NCBI RefSeq assembly: GCF_022700675.1
Contig: NZ_CP062182.1
Span: 2,046,001-2,110,000, forward strand
DNA: 64,000 nucleotides
Direction of reading: 5' to 3'
Source: Acinetobacter sp. ASP199
GTDB taxonomy: Bacteria; Pseudomonadota; Gammaproteobacteria; Pseudomonadales; Moraxellaceae
Both the position numbers and the translations under genes were made by a program. The notes beneath the pieces are model-generated. The model was not told where the DNA came from and did not search any database. It was given only the letters and a program-made list of their open reading frames with translations. Below are positions 46,220-55,718 of this stretch, piece after piece. The stretch's first letter is position 1. Each line of letters begins with the position of its first letter.

Positions 46220-47221
46220 ATGCAAGACCGTCTCATCAGTGGTTCTGAAAAACCCGAAGATCACTTTGATCGCGCCATCCGCCCGACTTCCCTCGATGAC
46301 TATATTGGTCAACCCGTGGTTCGAGAACAGATGGAAATCTTTATCGGTGCAGCACGTGGCCGTGAAGAAGCCCTTGACCACACCCTGATCTTTGGTCCTC
46401 CAGGTCTGGGTAAAACCACGCTGGCCAATATTATTGCCCGTGAAATGGGTGGCAATCTAAAATCTACTTCAGGTCCGGTACTGGAACGTGCTGGTGATCT
46501 GGCGGCAATGCTGACTAATCTTGAAGAAGGTGACGTTTTATTTATTGATGAAATTCACCGTCTTTCCCCAGTGATTGAAGAGATCCTTTATCCGGCGATG
46601 GAGGATTATCAGCTCGACATCATGATTGGTGAGGGCCCTGCTGCCCGCTCGATTAAACTGGATTTACCGCCATTTACCTTGGTAGCTGCAACTACACGTG
46701 CCGGTCTGCTGACCTCTCCGCTGCGTGACCGTTTTGGAATTGTACAACGTCTGGAATTCTACTCTGTTGATGACCTGACCCATATCGTGAAACGCTCTGC
46801 CAGCCTGATGGATGTTCCAATGACGCATGAAGGTGCATTAGAAGTTGCGCGTCGTTCACGTGGCACTCCGCGTATCGCCAACCGTTTATTACGTCGTGTA
46901 CGTGACTATGCACAAGTAAAAGGTACAGGCGAAGTGACCCAAGACATGGCACAACGTGCACTTGATATGCTGAATGTCGATAAAGATGGTTTAGATACCC
47001 TCGACCGCCGTTATTTATCCATGCTTCTTGAACGTTTTGATGGCGGTCCTGCTGGTGTTGAAGCTTTGGCTGCTGCGATGGCGGAAGATTCAGGCACGTT
47101 GGAAGATGTCATTGAGCCTTACCTGATTCAGCAAGGTTATGTGATGCGTACTGCACGTGGTCGTATTGCTACCAATATGGCGTATTTGCAGTTTGGGATG
47201 ACACCGCCTGAGCCGAAATAA
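46220..47221 (+). CDS. ruvB: Holliday junction helicase RuvB
   Basis: RuvB is the AAA+ motor of the RuvABC resolvasome. Walker A is GPPGLGKT (residues 59-66), Walker B is [12 protein letters not shown], sensor 1 lies near [12 protein letters not shown], and the C-terminal winged-helix region reads [24 protein letters not shown] sequence. 333 residues. Separated from ruvA by a hairpin repeat rather than overlapping; ends at a strong bidirectional terminator. Confidence 0.97.
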   Translation: MQDRLISGSEKPEDHFDRAIRPTSLDDYIGQPVVREQMEIFIGAARGREEALDHTLIFGPPGLGKTTLANIIAREMGGNLKSTSGPVLERAGDLAAMLTNLEEGDVLFIDEIHRLSPVIEEILYPAMEDYQLDIMIGEGPAARSIKLDLPPFTLVAATTRAGLLTSPLRDRFGIVQRLEFYSVDDLTHIVKRSASLMDVPMTHEGALEVARRSRGTPRIANRLLRRVRDYAQVKGTGEVTQDMAQRALDMLNVDKDGLDTLDRRYLSMLLERFDGGPAGVEALAAAMAEDSGTLEDVIEPYLIQQGYVMRTARGRIATNMAYLQFGMTPPEPK

Positions 47222-47227
47222 AGTAAT

Positions 47228-47258
47228 AAAAAAAAGCAGCTTAAGCTGCTTTTTTTTA
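47228..47258. terminator. Bidirectional terminator of ruvB
   Basis: AAAAAAAAGCAGC TTAA GCTGCTTTTTTTT, with a 13-bp possible stem, just after the ruvB stop. Confidence 0.9.
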
Positions 47259-47500
47259 TTACTTTTAATAGCCTTAATAATTTTAATTTGATGTCTAACT
47301 CGACCGTACCAACAAAAATTTCATAGATTTTTTTATCTCTAATATATTCATTCTTAGTTGGAGCTGACCTATCCAAGACACTTTTTAATTTATTAAAATC
47401 AGACTCATCACCCTTAAAGCTATCTCGATCTACAGCTAAATTTATCAATCCTATTCCAAATACATACAAGGAATTAAAATCCCAGTTACGTACTATTCAT
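47259..47500 (-). pseudogene. Broken gene fragment next to ruvB
   Basis: A run beginning near NWDFNSLYVFGIGLINLAVD and continuing SFKGDESDFNKLKSVLDRS, APTKNEYIRDKKIYEIF reads like real protein. It has no good start: ATG 47500, overlapping the stop of the 55-codon ORF, is one base out of frame. The reading frame has no stop before the ruvB terminator, so the 3' end is also missing. I infer a frameshifted, truncated remnant. Family unknown. Confidence 0.35.
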
Positions 47501-47660
47501 TAACCGCGACACGCAATCCATTTTCTTTAAAGGCGACCATGACAATTACCCAGCTCAATGCCAAGCTGTTTAAAATAAAATGATCAGTTTTTATTGCAAG
47601 CTCTCTTTCTGGTTCCGCCCTATAGATAAAATTTCTCCCGTCTTTGAAATCTTGTGCCAT
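47493..47660 (-). CDS. Small ORF, 55 aa, unknown or remnant
   Basis: ATG to TAG with a protein-like sequence: MAQDFKDGRNFIYRAEPERE, then a hydrophobic stretch HFILNSLALSWVIVMVAF and the tail KENGLRVAVNE. No good ribosome site. It overlaps the ATG of the broken frame downstream (ATGAATAG), as in a coupled operon. It could be a short membrane protein gene or the tail of a lost gene. Function unknown. Confidence 0.35.
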   Translation of the reverse strand: MAQDFKDGRNFIYRAEPERELAIKTDHFILNSLALSWVIVMVAFKENGLRVAVNE

Positions 47661-47796
47661 TGGTCAAAAAAGTCAGTATGCTAAACTGCCCAGCCTGATA
47701 TCACTTGACTTGTAGCCTAATTTTGGCAAATTCTAAGCTCAAAATTAGGTGCAGAAAGCAGCATTAATCTGCATGTAAAACCAATGGAAAAGCATT

Positions 47797-48204
47797 ATGG
47801 CGAATAAATTTGAATTCAATATCCGCGTTTATATTGAAGACACAGATGCAGGCGGCATTGTCTATCACGCCAATCATATTCGCTTTATGGAACGTACACG
47901 TACCGAATGGCTGCGTGCATCAGGCATCAGCCACTACTGGCATCAAAAAGATTACAATTTTGTCGTACATAAAATTAACGTGAAATATTCGCGTCCTATT
48001 ATGATGGATGACTTAATTACCGTCACTGCAAGTGTAGTTTCACTTAAAGCTTCATCTTTTGTATTGCAACAAAATATTTATCGTGGTGAAATCATGCTTG
48101 CATCGGGTGAGGTTGAGCTGGCCTGTATCGGCGCTGATATGCGTCCACGTCGCCTACCTGATGAAATACGCGACCTGATTCGAAAAGAATTGGAACAAGA
48201 TTAA
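47797..48204 (+). CDS. ybgC: Tol-Pal system acyl-CoA thioesterase YbgC
   Basis: A 135-residue hotdog thioesterase with the YbgC active-site motif YIEDTDAGGIVYHANHIRFM, containing the catalytic aspartate. It heads the ybgC-tolQ-tolR-tolA cluster, as in E. coli. YbgC hydrolyses short-chain or phospholipid-linked acyl-CoA in the cytoplasm; its role in the Tol system is not fully understood. tolQ begins 27 bases after its stop. Confidence 0.95.
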   Translation: MANKFEFNIRVYIEDTDAGGIVYHANHIRFMERTRTEWLRASGISHYWHQKDYNFVVHKINVKYSRPIMMDDLITVTASVVSLKASSFVLQQNIYRGEIMLASGEVELACIGADMRPRRLPDEIRDLIRKELEQD

Positions 48205-48231
48205 AAAAATGAATTGGCACATGTAAATACT

Positions 48232-48930
48232 ATGGCAACCGAGTTAGCATCATCCCTACAAGTATCAGATCTTATTTTACAAGCAAGCCCTGTTGTACAA
48301 CTGGTTATGCTGTCTCTTGTACTGGCATCCCTGTATAGCTGGTATCTGATTGCCAAGCTCTACATGGGTTATAAAAAGGCCCAGGCTGAAGATGAACATT
48401 TTCAGAAAATCTTCTGGTCTGGTGCTGAACTGAATACGCTTTATAACAATGCTCAGCTGAACTCTAAACGTACCGGGCTGGAAGATATTTTCTATCAAGG
48501 CTTGGGTGAATTTCTTAAACTGAAAAAACGTAACGCCTCTACCGTCCAGTCAATTGAAGGTACTGAACGTATTCTGCGCGTTGGTTTAAGCCGTGATCAA
48601 AGTGGTCTGGAACATGGTTTAGGTGCCTTGGCAAGTATCGGTTCAGTGGCACCTTATGTCGGTCTGTTCGGTACAGTCTGGGGCATCATGAATGCTTTCA
48701 TTGGCCTGGCAGATGTGGATCAGGTCACGCTAGCGACTGTAGCTCCCGGTATTGCTGAAGCCTTAATTGCAACTGCAATTGGTTTATTTGCTGCCATTCC
48801 AGCAGTACTGGCGTTTAACCATTACACCGCTAAAGGTGAAACCGTTTATTCTGATCGTGCCCTGTTCGCAGAAGAAATGGTTGCCCTGTTACAACGTCAG
48901 TCACTTGACCAGCCTCAGGACAATGACTAA
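48232..48930 (+). CDS. tolQ: Tol-Pal inner-membrane proton channel TolQ
   Basis: TolQ forms, with TolR, the proton-driven motor that energises TolA for outer-membrane constriction during division. The 232-residue protein belongs to the MotA/TolQ/ExbB family, with three expected helices (VQLVMLSLVLASLYSWYLIA, SIGSVAPYVGLFGTVWGIMN, VAPGIAEALIATAIGLFAAI). TTG 48214 would add six residues; ATG 48232 is preferred. No strong ribosome site is visible. The stop overlaps the tolR start by one base. Confidence 0.94.
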   Translation: MATELASSLQVSDLILQASPVVQLVMLSLVLASLYSWYLIAKLYMGYKKAQAEDEHFQKIFWSGAELNTLYNNAQLNSKRTGLEDIFYQGLGEFLKLKKRNASTVQSIEGTERILRVGLSRDQSGLEHGLGALASIGSVAPYVGLFGTVWGIMNAFIGLADVDQVTLATVAPGIAEALIATAIGLFAAIPAVLAFNHYTAKGETVYSDRALFAEEMVALLQRQSLDQPQDND

Positions 48931-49379
48931 TGGCAATTCAACGTTCAGGACGCTTTGAGCGTATTAAAAAACCACTGAAAAGTGACATGAACGTCGTGCC
49001 TTATATTGACGTGATGTTGGTGCTTTTGGTGATTTTTATGGTGACGGCACCCATGATTACCACTGGTATTAAGGTTGATCTGCCACAAGCCAACAGCAAC
49101 CCGATTCAAGCTGAAGACCGCCCTGCCATCGTTACTTTAGAAGCTGATGGTACGATTAAATTAGAAGATAAAAATCACGCAAATGATGTCTTGACACTTG
49201 ATGAACTAAAAACAGTCCTGACCAATGCACAAAATGAAGCACAGACTGCAAATAAACAGCTCAGTGTCTTGATTAATGGTAGTGAGACACGCCCTTATGG
49301 CGAAGTCATGCAGCTGATGTCCGCCCTACAAGATGCCGGTCTCGCACAAGTCGGCTTGCTTACCGCTCCTATAAAGTAA
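48930..49379 (+). CDS. tolR: Tol-Pal inner-membrane protein TolR
   Basis: A 149-residue ExbD/TolR protein with one helix near residues 25-45. It carries the critical aspartate in YIDVMLVLLVIFMVTAPM, which is part of the proton path with TolQ. The periplasmic domain follows. It overlaps tolQ by one base (TAATG) and is three bases before tolA, so the genes are coupled. Confidence 0.95.
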   Translation: MAIQRSGRFERIKKPLKSDMNVVPYIDVMLVLLVIFMVTAPMITTGIKVDLPQANSNPIQAEDRPAIVTLEADGTIKLEDKNHANDVLTLDELKTVLTNAQNEAQTANKQLSVLINGSETRPYGEVMQLMSALQDAGLAQVGLLTAPIK

Positions 49380-49382
49380 TTT

Positions 49383-50588
49383 ATGAAAAATTTCAAAAAG
49401 CCACCAGCTAAACAAAAAGCGCTTGCAATTGGATTCACGATTGGAGTCCATGCAGTCGCTTTGGTGGGATTACTTTATCTGGGTATGAGTAAACCGCCGG
49501 AAGCGCCAAAACAGATTAAAACTGTACTGGTGAATCCTGAAGACTTAAAACCGGTCACACGTGAAGAAACTGAGTTTGATGAAACTGCTCATGAAAATGT
49601 GGCAGAACAGATCACACAAACAGCAGAGCCTACCGAAGCAGCCCCAGTAATACCAACTGCTGCCCCGCCAGTGACGTCACCAACACCAAAAGTAGATACT
49701 CAAAAGGCGGCACAAGAAGCGAAAGCCGCAGAAGCAGCACAGCGTAAGGCTGAACAGCAGGCGGCTGAACAGCAGGCGGCTGAAGCAGCAAAACGTGCAG
49801 AGGCTGCAGAACAGGCCAAGGCTGCAGCTATTCGAGCAAAGGCTGAAGCTGCACAAAAATCTAAAGCTGAACAGGAAGCAGCACGTCGTGCAGAACAGCA
49901 AGCCCAACAAAAAGCGGCAACTGCAGAAAAGGCACGACTTGAAGCACAAAAGAAAGCCGATTTAGCTGCCAAACAGCAAGCGGATGCACAGGCAAAAGCC
50001 AAAGCAGAAGCTGCTGCCAAGGCAAAAGCAGATGCCGCTGCAAAGAATAAAGCAGCCGCTGATGCGAAAGCTAAAGCGGATGCTGAAGCAAAACGTAAGG
50101 CTGATGCTGCCGCGAAAGCTAAAGCCGAAGCAGATGCCAAAGCAAAAGCGGATGCTGCTGCGAAAAATAAAGCTGCTGCCGATGCAAAAGCGAAAGCAGA
50201 TTCCGAGGCAAAACGTAAGGCTGATGCCGAAGCCAAAGCACAGGCAGAAGCTGAAGCAAAAGCTTCCGCTGCTAAACGGGCTGCTGAAGAAGCGGCTCAG
50301 AAAAAAGCAGAATCAAAACGGATTGCCTCTACAGCAAAACGTGACTTTGAGAATAAGATCAAGCGTGCCTGGGATACGCCTGCTGGTTCTTCCGGTCAGA
50401 AAGCGACTGCCCGAGTTAGCCTGAGTGATAGCGGTTCCGTGGTTTCCGTCATCGTAAATGCAAACGACCCGGACATGAAAGCCAGTGTAGAAGCCGCAGT
50501 TCGTTCTGCTGCACCATACCCGATGCCATCCGATCCGGATGCACGCCGTGAAGCCCGGAGTTTCACCTCCACCTTCACTTCACAATAA
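49383..50588 (+). CDS. tolA: Tol-Pal inner-membrane linker TolA
   Basis: TolA spans the periplasm from TolQR to Pal and TolB. The 401-residue protein has an N-terminal helix (ALAIGFTIGVHAVALVGLLY), a proline/threonine-rich stretch, a long Ala/Lys/Glu helical domain (about residues 105-310), and a C-terminal globular domain (FENKIKRAWDTPAGSSG, VNANDPDMKASVEAAV). The helical domain contains a 40-codon tandem duplication (50025-50264). Confidence 0.93.
   Translation: MKNFKKPPAKQKALAIGFTIGVHAVALVGLLYLGMSKPPEAPKQIKTVLVNPEDLKPVTREETEFDETAHENVAEQITQTAEPTEAAPVIPTAAPPVTSPTPKVDTQKAAQEAKAAEAAQRKAEQQAAEQQAAEAAKRAEAAEQAKAAAIRAKAEAAQKSKAEQEAARRAEQQAQQKAATAEKARLEAQKKADLAAKQQADAQAKAKAEAAAKAKADAAAKNKAAADAKAKADAEAKRKADAAAKAKAEADAKAKADAAAKNKAAADAKAKADSEAKRKADAEAKAQAEAEAKASAAKRAAEEAAQKKAESKRIASTAKRDFENKIKRAWDTPAGSSGQKATARVSLSDSGSVVSVIVNANDPDMKASVEAAVRSAAPYPMPSDPDARREARSFTSTFTSQ
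50025..50264 (+). repeat. Two 120-base tandem repeats inside tolA
   Basis: Codons 50025-50144 and 50145-50264 both read KADAAAKNKAAADAKAKAD then (A/S)EAKRKAD, with the second ending in EAKAQAEAEAKA. The protein copies are alike but many codons differ at the third base, so the duplication is old or codon-shuffled and preserved at the protein level. Confidence 0.8.
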
Positions 50589-50594
50589 AAATTT

Positions 50595-50635
50595 AAGCCA
50601 TAATCTGAAAAACAGTTATGGCTTTTATTTTTTTA
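50595..50635 (+). terminator. Rho-independent terminator of the ybgC-tolQRA operon
   Basis: AAGCCATAA pairs with TTATGGCTT, followed by TTATTTTTTT, seven bases after the tolA stop. tolB-pal therefore need their own promoter. Confidence 0.82.
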
Positions 50636-50789
50636 AGTTAAACTTCAGGAAAAAGCGACTAAATAATATTCACTTTTCACAGTGTTATAACAGTTTGATT
50701 GTTGCTAGATGGTTTCATTCAGCCAAATTCATGCGATGATGTAACGCAATCATATTCACAATAAATCCGTTGATTTGAGTAAATAACGA

Positions 50790-52076
50790 ATGATGGGAAA
50801 AACGCGAAAACACCTACTCTGTCTTGCCATATTCACTGCACTGGGCGCTATAACTGCAACACAATCACAGGCGCAACTGCATCTTGAAATTACCAAAGCA
50901 CCTGAAGCAGCTCCAAAGATTGCGATTGTGCCATTCAGTCAAGACCAGAGCATTTACCCGATTGTAGAAAATGACCTGAACCGTTCAGGTAAATTTACAA
51001 GTAGCTCAAAAAACCTGCCGGCAACAGCAACCCTGAATAATCCGAATGCGGATGCCTGGGCTTCTGCGGGTGTGCCTTATGTGGTAACAGGCTCATCCAA
51101 AACCAATGCAGATGGTTCTTATGAAATTCAATATCAGCTTTATGATATTGAGAAAAAACAGTATCTATTGAATGAACTGTTGACAGTACCCGCTACACGT
51201 ACCCGTCAAGCTGCACATATGATCAGTGATGCCATCTTCCAGGCATTAACCGGTATTCCTGGTGATTTCAGCGGCCGTATTGCCTATGTCCTCCGCAATC
51301 CTGCAACACCTGATCAGCGTTATACCCTGCAGATTGCTGATACTGATGGTGAACAACCAAAAACTATCCTGACTTCACGTGATCCAATTCTGTCTCCAGC
51401 CTGGACACCAGATGCGAAAAAGATTGCCTATGTTTCTTTTGAAACCAAACGTCCAGCAATTTACCTGCAGAATCTGGCAACTGGTCAACGTGAAAAACTG
51501 GCCAGCTTCCGTGGTCTGAATGGTGCGCCAAGTTTCTCACCAGATGGCAAGAGCATGCTGTTTACAGCCTCTATGCATGGCAATCCTGAAATCTATGAAA
51601 TGAATCTGGAAACTCGCCAGCTAAAACGCATGACCAATGACTCAGCGATTGATACTGAAGCACGTTATGCACCAGATGGTAAATCTTTCATTTTTACCTC
51701 TGACCGCGGTGGTTCACCACAAATCTATCGTTATGATTTTTCAAATAGTGCAACCAAGCGTCTGACCTTCCGTGGCGCCTTCAATGCCCGAGGCACTTTA
51801 AGTGCAGATGGCAAAAAACTGGCATTAGTTCACCGTCCAAGTGGCAGCAATTACAAAGTTGCCATTCAAGACTTGAATTCAGGTGTGAATAATATCCTCA
51901 CGCCTACCAGTCTGGATGAATCACCAAGCTTCTCACCAAATGGTCAGATGGTAGTCTATGCAACGCGTGAAGGTTCACGTGGATTGCTATCGATCATGTC
52001 ACTGGACGGTCGTTTCCGTATGAACCTGCCAAGTGAACAGGGTGAAGTTCGTGAACCAGCTTGGGCACCTAAATAA
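50790..52076 (+). CDS. tolB: Tol-Pal periplasmic protein TolB
   Basis: TolB is a periplasmic beta-propeller that binds Pal and is released by TolA. The 428-residue protein has a signal peptide ending near ITATQSQA, an N-terminal domain and then propeller repeats with the recurrent pattern SFSPDGK / APDGKSF / SADGKKLAL. ATG 50790 and ATG 50793 are alternative starts. The propeller ends REPAWAPK. pal begins 40 bases after the stop. Confidence 0.95.
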   Translation: MMGKTRKHLLCLAIFTALGAITATQSQAQLHLEITKAPEAAPKIAIVPFSQDQSIYPIVENDLNRSGKFTSSSKNLPATATLNNPNADAWASAGVPYVVTGSSKTNADGSYEIQYQLYDIEKKQYLLNELLTVPATRTRQAAHMISDAIFQALTGIPGDFSGRIAYVLRNPATPDQRYTLQIADTDGEQPKTILTSRDPILSPAWTPDAKKIAYVSFETKRPAIYLQNLATGQREKLASFRGLNGAPSFSPDGKSMLFTASMHGNPEIYEMNLETRQLKRMTNDSAIDTEARYAPDGKSFIFTSDRGGSPQIYRYDFSNSATKRLTFRGAFNARGTLSADGKKLALVHRPSGSNYKVAIQDLNSGVNNILTPTSLDESPSFSPNGQMVVYATREGSRGLLSIMSLDGRFRMNLPSEQGEVREPAWAPK

Positions 52077-52116
52077 TCCATTGCTTCAACATACTCAAAA
52101 CTTCATGGAGATGAAG

Positions 52117-52689
52117 ATGAAAAAAGTACAATTATTCGCACTTCCTTTATTGGCCGCTGCACTGGTCATGACTGGCTGTGCCAACCGCAAACCTGCTACA
52201 CAAACGCAAACAGGTGATCTGGGTGCAGGTTCAGCGACGACTGTCGACACTCAAGGTTTGAGTGAAGATGCGGCACTTAACGCACAAAGCATGGCTGGTG
52301 CATCTTCTAAAGGTGTAACTGCTGAAAATAAAGCTTACTTGGCAAAACGTGTGGTGCACTTCGACTATGACAGCAGCGAACTGTCAAATGACGATATCCT
52401 TACCTTACAAGCTCATGCCCAATTCCTGATGGCAAATGCTAATTCACGTGTTGCTCTGACAGGTCATACCGATGAACGTGGTACACGTGAATACAACATG
52501 GCACTTGGCGAACGTCGTGCCAAAGCGGTAGAAAGCTTCCTGGTCACTTCTGGCGTGAATGCTGGTCAGCTTGAAGCAGTGAGCTATGGTAAAGAAATGC
52601 CGGTAAATCCAGGTCATGATGAAAATGCCTGGAAAGAAAACCGTCGTGTAGAAATTAACTACGAAGCGGTTCCACCACTACTAAGATAA
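52117..52689 (+). CDS. pal: Peptidoglycan-associated lipoprotein Pal
   Basis: Pal tethers the outer membrane to peptidoglycan and is gathered at the septum by Tol. The 190-residue lipoprotein has the lipobox VMTGC in its signal and the OmpA-type peptidoglycan-binding domain: VHFDYDSSELSNDDI, TGHTDERGTREYNMALGERR and NRRVEINY. The frame overlaps tolB but ATG 52117, with GGAG 6 bases upstream, is the start. Confidence 0.95.
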   Translation: MKKVQLFALPLLAAALVMTGCANRKPATQTQTGDLGAGSATTVDTQGLSEDAALNAQSMAGASSKGVTAENKAYLAKRVVHFDYDSSELSNDDILTLQAHAQFLMANANSRVALTGHTDERGTREYNMALGERRAKAVESFLVTSGVNAGQLEAVSYGKEMPVNPGHDENAWKENRRVEINYEAVPPLLR

Positions 52690-52720
52690 ACTGCCTGAAC
52701 TGTTCTCAGTTCTACAAATA

Positions 52721-52749
52721 AAAAAGCACTCATCAATGAGTGCTTTTTT
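52721..52749. terminator. Bidirectional terminator between pal and the small acidic gene
   Basis: AAAAAGCACTCAT pairs with ATGAGTGCTTTTTT around a 2-base loop. It serves pal (plus) and the 61-aa gene (minus). Confidence 0.88.
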
Positions 52750-52765
52750 GAATGAGGAAAATATT

Positions 52766-52951
52766 TTAGTGCTGAGCTTCTTCATCCTCGGGATGTTGCA
52801 TCGACTCAATCATATCGTGTTTATTGAACTCTTTATACTCCGGCTTAGCCTCATAAGCCTTCCAGGCTTCCTTCATCTTATCTTCAGAAATTTCATCTAA
52901 ATTAATGGCTTCGCTCGGCGTAGGAGTCGCATCAAACTTTAATGTTGTCAT
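52766..52951 (-). CDS. Small acidic protein, 61 aa
   Basis: MTTLKFDATPTPSEAINLDE continues to EISEDKMKEAWKAYEAKPE and ends HPEDEEAQH. Strongly acidic and helix-forming with no signal or membrane segment; no family recognised. AGGAG lies 8 bases before the ATG and a terminator follows the stop, so the gene is likely real. Transcribed against fbp's direction across 181 bases. Confidence 0.72.
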   Translation of the reverse strand: MTTLKFDATPTPSEAINLDEISEDKMKEAWKAYEAKPEYKEFNKHDMIESMQHPEDEEAQH

Positions 52952-53132
52952 ATTTGTGCTCCTGAGCCTATGTTTTCCTTGTAATCAACATAGCATTTTC
53001 TAGCGGACTTGCAAGTGTAAAATCATAGCAAATAGTCTCAGTTTAATTTTTCTTTTAGCTCGTTCTCATCTAAAATATAGACCAATTACATTTTTATCAT
53101 TCTGATAAATTTTTATTCGGAGTTTTCCTGAC

Positions 53133-54107
53133 ATGTCTTACCTAAGCCTTTCCCAATTTTTACAGAAAAAAACGGGGAATCTCACACCTGAACTTGCACA
53201 AGTGATTGAAACAATTGCAAATACATGTAAGACAATTGATCAAGCACTGCAAAAAGGTGCATTGGCTGGCGTATTAGGCAGTGCTCAGCATGAAAACGTT
53301 CAGGGCGAAGAACAAAAGAAACTGGATGTCATTTCTAATGACTATTTGATCGATGCCTTAAAAGTTCATCCAAATGTGGGTGGCCTGGCATCTGAAGAAC
53401 TGGATGAGTTCACTCCTGCGCAGGAAAATGGTCAGTTCCTGGTATTGTTCGATCCACTTGATGGCTCAAGCAATATCGACATCAATATGTGTGTCGGCAC
53501 CATCTTCTCGATTCTACCTGCTAAAAATGCCGTGACTCAGGCAGAAGACTTTATGCAAGCGGGTGTAAATCAGGTTGCTGCAGGTTATGTATTGTATGGC
53601 CCATCTACCATGATGGCGCTGACTGTAGGTGCTGGTACTTTCTTCTTCACATTTGATCCAGAAACTCAAGAATTCCTGCTTACTTCTGAAGATATTCAGG
53701 TTGCTGCAGATACCAAAGAATATGCAATCAATGCCTCAAACCAACGTCATTGGGAAGAACCTGTAAAGCGTTATATCGATGAACTTCTTGCAGGCAAAAC
53801 TGGCCCTCGTGAAAAAGACTTTAACATGCGCTGGGTTGCATGTATGGTAGGTGATATTCACCGTATCCTGTGCCGTAGCGGTATCTTCATGTATCCATAT
53901 GACCTGAAAGACCCGAAAAAAGCTGGCCGCTTACGTCTGATGTATGAAGCAAATCCAATGAGTATGTTAATGGAACAGGCAGGTGGTACTTCTACAACTG
54001 GTCGTGTTCGCATTCTTGACATCCAGCCAACTGACTTGCATCAGCGTGTTCCAGTGATCATCGGTTCGAAAAACGAAGTTGATCTTGTCACTAGCTACCA
54101 TAACTAA
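53133..54107 (+). CDS. fbp: Class 1 fructose-1,6-bisphosphatase
   Basis: Fbp hydrolyses fructose 1,6-bisphosphate in gluconeogenesis, fitting an organism that lives mainly on acids. The metal and phosphate motif is [11 protein letters not shown] (residues 106-116), preceded by the Glu pair in GLASEELDE. The C-terminal [15 protein letters not shown] is typical of the class. 324 residues. GGAG precedes ATG 53133. Confidence 0.96.
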   Translation: MSYLSLSQFLQKKTGNLTPELAQVIETIANTCKTIDQALQKGALAGVLGSAQHENVQGEEQKKLDVISNDYLIDALKVHPNVGGLASEELDEFTPAQENGQFLVLFDPLDGSSNIDINMCVGTIFSILPAKNAVTQAEDFMQAGVNQVAAGYVLYGPSTMMALTVGAGTFFFTFDPETQEFLLTSEDIQVAADTKEYAINASNQRHWEEPVKRYIDELLAGKTGPREKDFNMRWVACMVGDIHRILCRSGIFMYPYDLKDPKKAGRLRLMYEANPMSMLMEQAGGTSTTGRVRILDIQPTDLHQRVPVIIGSKNEVDLVTSYHN

Positions 54108-54158
54108 TATTTAAAAACGGCAGTTGGCGTTCGACTGACTGCCGTGGACTCCTCTCCC

Positions 54159-54935
54159 ATGCCAACCATCTTCCTTGAATCCAAAGATAATCCTAAAATT
54201 AAGCACCTGCGTGGCTTGATTGAACAGAATTCGTATCGAAAAAAGCAAGGACAAACTGTGCTTGAAGGCACACACCTGTGTCTTGCATGGCTTCATGAAA
54301 GCAAGAAAATTAATTCTATTTTCACCACCGAACATGCCCTGCAACATCCTGACTTTGAGATCATCTTAAAGAAATACACCGGTATCGTTTTTGTGATTGG
54401 TGAATCTTTATATAAAGACTTAAGTACTTTAGGAACTTCGATTGCCTGCATGGCAATTGTGGATATTCCAAGCTCAAGCCAAGCATTAGACTACACAGCA
54501 GACACCCTGATTCTTGAAAATGTTCAAGATCCGGGTAATGTCGGCACTCTGCTCCGTTCAGCAGCTGCTGCAGGTATTGATCAGATCATTTGCACCAAAG
54601 GTTCTGCATCTCTCTGGTCTCCACGGGTATTACGTGCCGGTATGGGTGCGCATTTTTCTCTTCAGTGTTTTGAAAATGTCACGCTAGAAGAAGTGCTGAA
54701 TAACTTTAAGATCCCTGTTTATGTGACCAGCTCTCATCGTTCTAGCAGCTTATATAGCAAAGATTTGCGTAAGGCCTGTGTATGGATTCTGGGCAATGAA
54801 GGCCAAGGCGTTTCTGACTATGCACTGGAACACGCCGAAGCAGTCACTATCCCTCAACCAGGAGGTCAGGAATCTCTAAATGTAGCCATTGCAGGTTCAA
54901 TCTGTTTCTTTGAAATGGTCCGTCAACGGATCTGA
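54159..54935 (+). CDS. TrmH/SpoU-family RNA 2'-O-methyltransferase
   Basis: A 258-residue SPOUT methyltransferase. The trefoil-knot motifs are LILENVQDPGNVGTLLRSAA (motif 1), WILGNEGQGVSD (motif 2) and IPQPGGQESLNVAIAGSI (motif 3). An N-terminal substrate-binding region (KDNPKIKHLRGLIEQ) precedes. The target, rRNA or tRNA ribose, is not determined. A GTG at 54144 is upstream; ATG 54159 is preferred. Downstream of fbp by about 50 bases; a hairpin of CGGCAG/CTGCCG lies just before it. Confidence 0.87.
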   Translation: MPTIFLESKDNPKIKHLRGLIEQNSYRKKQGQTVLEGTHLCLAWLHESKKINSIFTTEHALQHPDFEIILKKYTGIVFVIGESLYKDLSTLGTSIACMAIVDIPSSSQALDYTADTLILENVQDPGNVGTLLRSAAAAGIDQIICTKGSASLWSPRVLRAGMGAHFSLQCFENVTLEEVLNNFKIPVYVTSSHRSSSLYSKDLRKACVWILGNEGQGVSDYALEHAEAVTIPQPGGQESLNVAIAGSICFFEMVRQRI

Positions 54936-55082
54936 TCACACATTTAAGTTACTTTATTTTATTTCTCAGCGACCTGCATAAAAAATAGATTACACTAGAA
55001 AAAATAATCAAGTGTAATGTCAACCAAACCATTATTTTCAACGTTATATAGATATGTACTTGAAAATAATGGTGGGTATCCA

Positions 55083-55718
55083 ATGACAGGATTTTCCATC
55101 TCTATGGATTTAGCGCCAAAACAGCTTCAGTCGCAAGATGCCGGTACTTTAAAGAGTACAGCTGAGTCACGTCTGAAGAATTTTATGCAAGACGTGACGG
55201 GTCGTGCATTGGTGATGATGGAAAGTGCAACCCAAGGCCAGCATGGCATTGCTATGGATCTGGTCCAGGAAGCGTTTATTTCCCTGCATAAATCCTATGC
55301 AGATCGATCCACTGAAGAATGGTATCCCCTGTTCTACACCATTTTAAATAACAAGTTACAGGACTGGCGACGTAAAGAAATGCGTCGTAATCAGCCATTT
55401 TCATTCTTTAAAAAAGTTCAACTCGATGACGATGACTCGGAACTCAATGATGTGGTCGATGAAGCGACACCATCACCATTAGAGTTTCTGGATCAGGCCG
55501 TTACTGCTGAAGAAATTCAACACGCGATTGCCCAATTGCCTGTCCGTCAGCAACAGGCTTTCATGCTTCGTGCCTGGGAAGGTTTTGACACTCATACCAC
55601 AGCACAAATTATGAACTGCAGCGAAGGCAGTGTAAAAACTCACTATCACCGTGCAATCCAGGGTCTACGTACCTCACTTGCACATTTAAATCCATTTCTG
55701 GGAGGGTCATCCGAATGA
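55083..55718 (+). CDS. ECF-type sigma-70 family RNA polymerase sigma factor
   Basis: A 211-residue sigma factor. Region 2 has DLVQEAFISLHKSYAD and WYPLFYTILNNKLQDWRRKE (core-binding and -10 recognition). Region 4 has AIAQLPVRQQQAFMLRAWEG, FDTHTTAQIMNCSEGSVKTH and RAIQGLRTSL, the -35-binding helix-turn-helix. ATG 55083 has GGTGGG upstream; 55017 is an alternative start. It is coupled to a membrane partner gene (4-base overlap, ATGA) that may be its anti-sigma factor. Confidence 0.87.
   Translation: MTGFSISMDLAPKQLQSQDAGTLKSTAESRLKNFMQDVTGRALVMMESATQGQHGIAMDLVQEAFISLHKSYADRSTEEWYPLFYTILNNKLQDWRRKEMRRNQPFSFFKKVQLDDDDSELNDVVDEATPSPLEFLDQAVTAEEIQHAIAQLPVRQQQAFMLRAWEGFDTHTTAQIMNCSEGSVKTHYHRAIQGLRTSLAHLNPFLGGSSE

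Noticed and set aside
49700..50236. Long minus-strand ORF (178 aa) inside tolA
   Set aside because: It is rich in Ala, Ser and Phe only because it mirrors the tolA Ala/Lys repeat; no start signal, and tolA is well supported.
54115..54145. Hairpin CGGCAG/CTGCCG between fbp and the methyltransferase gene, as a terminator
   Set aside because: No T run follows and the stem is short and imperfect. It may still affect translation but cannot be called.
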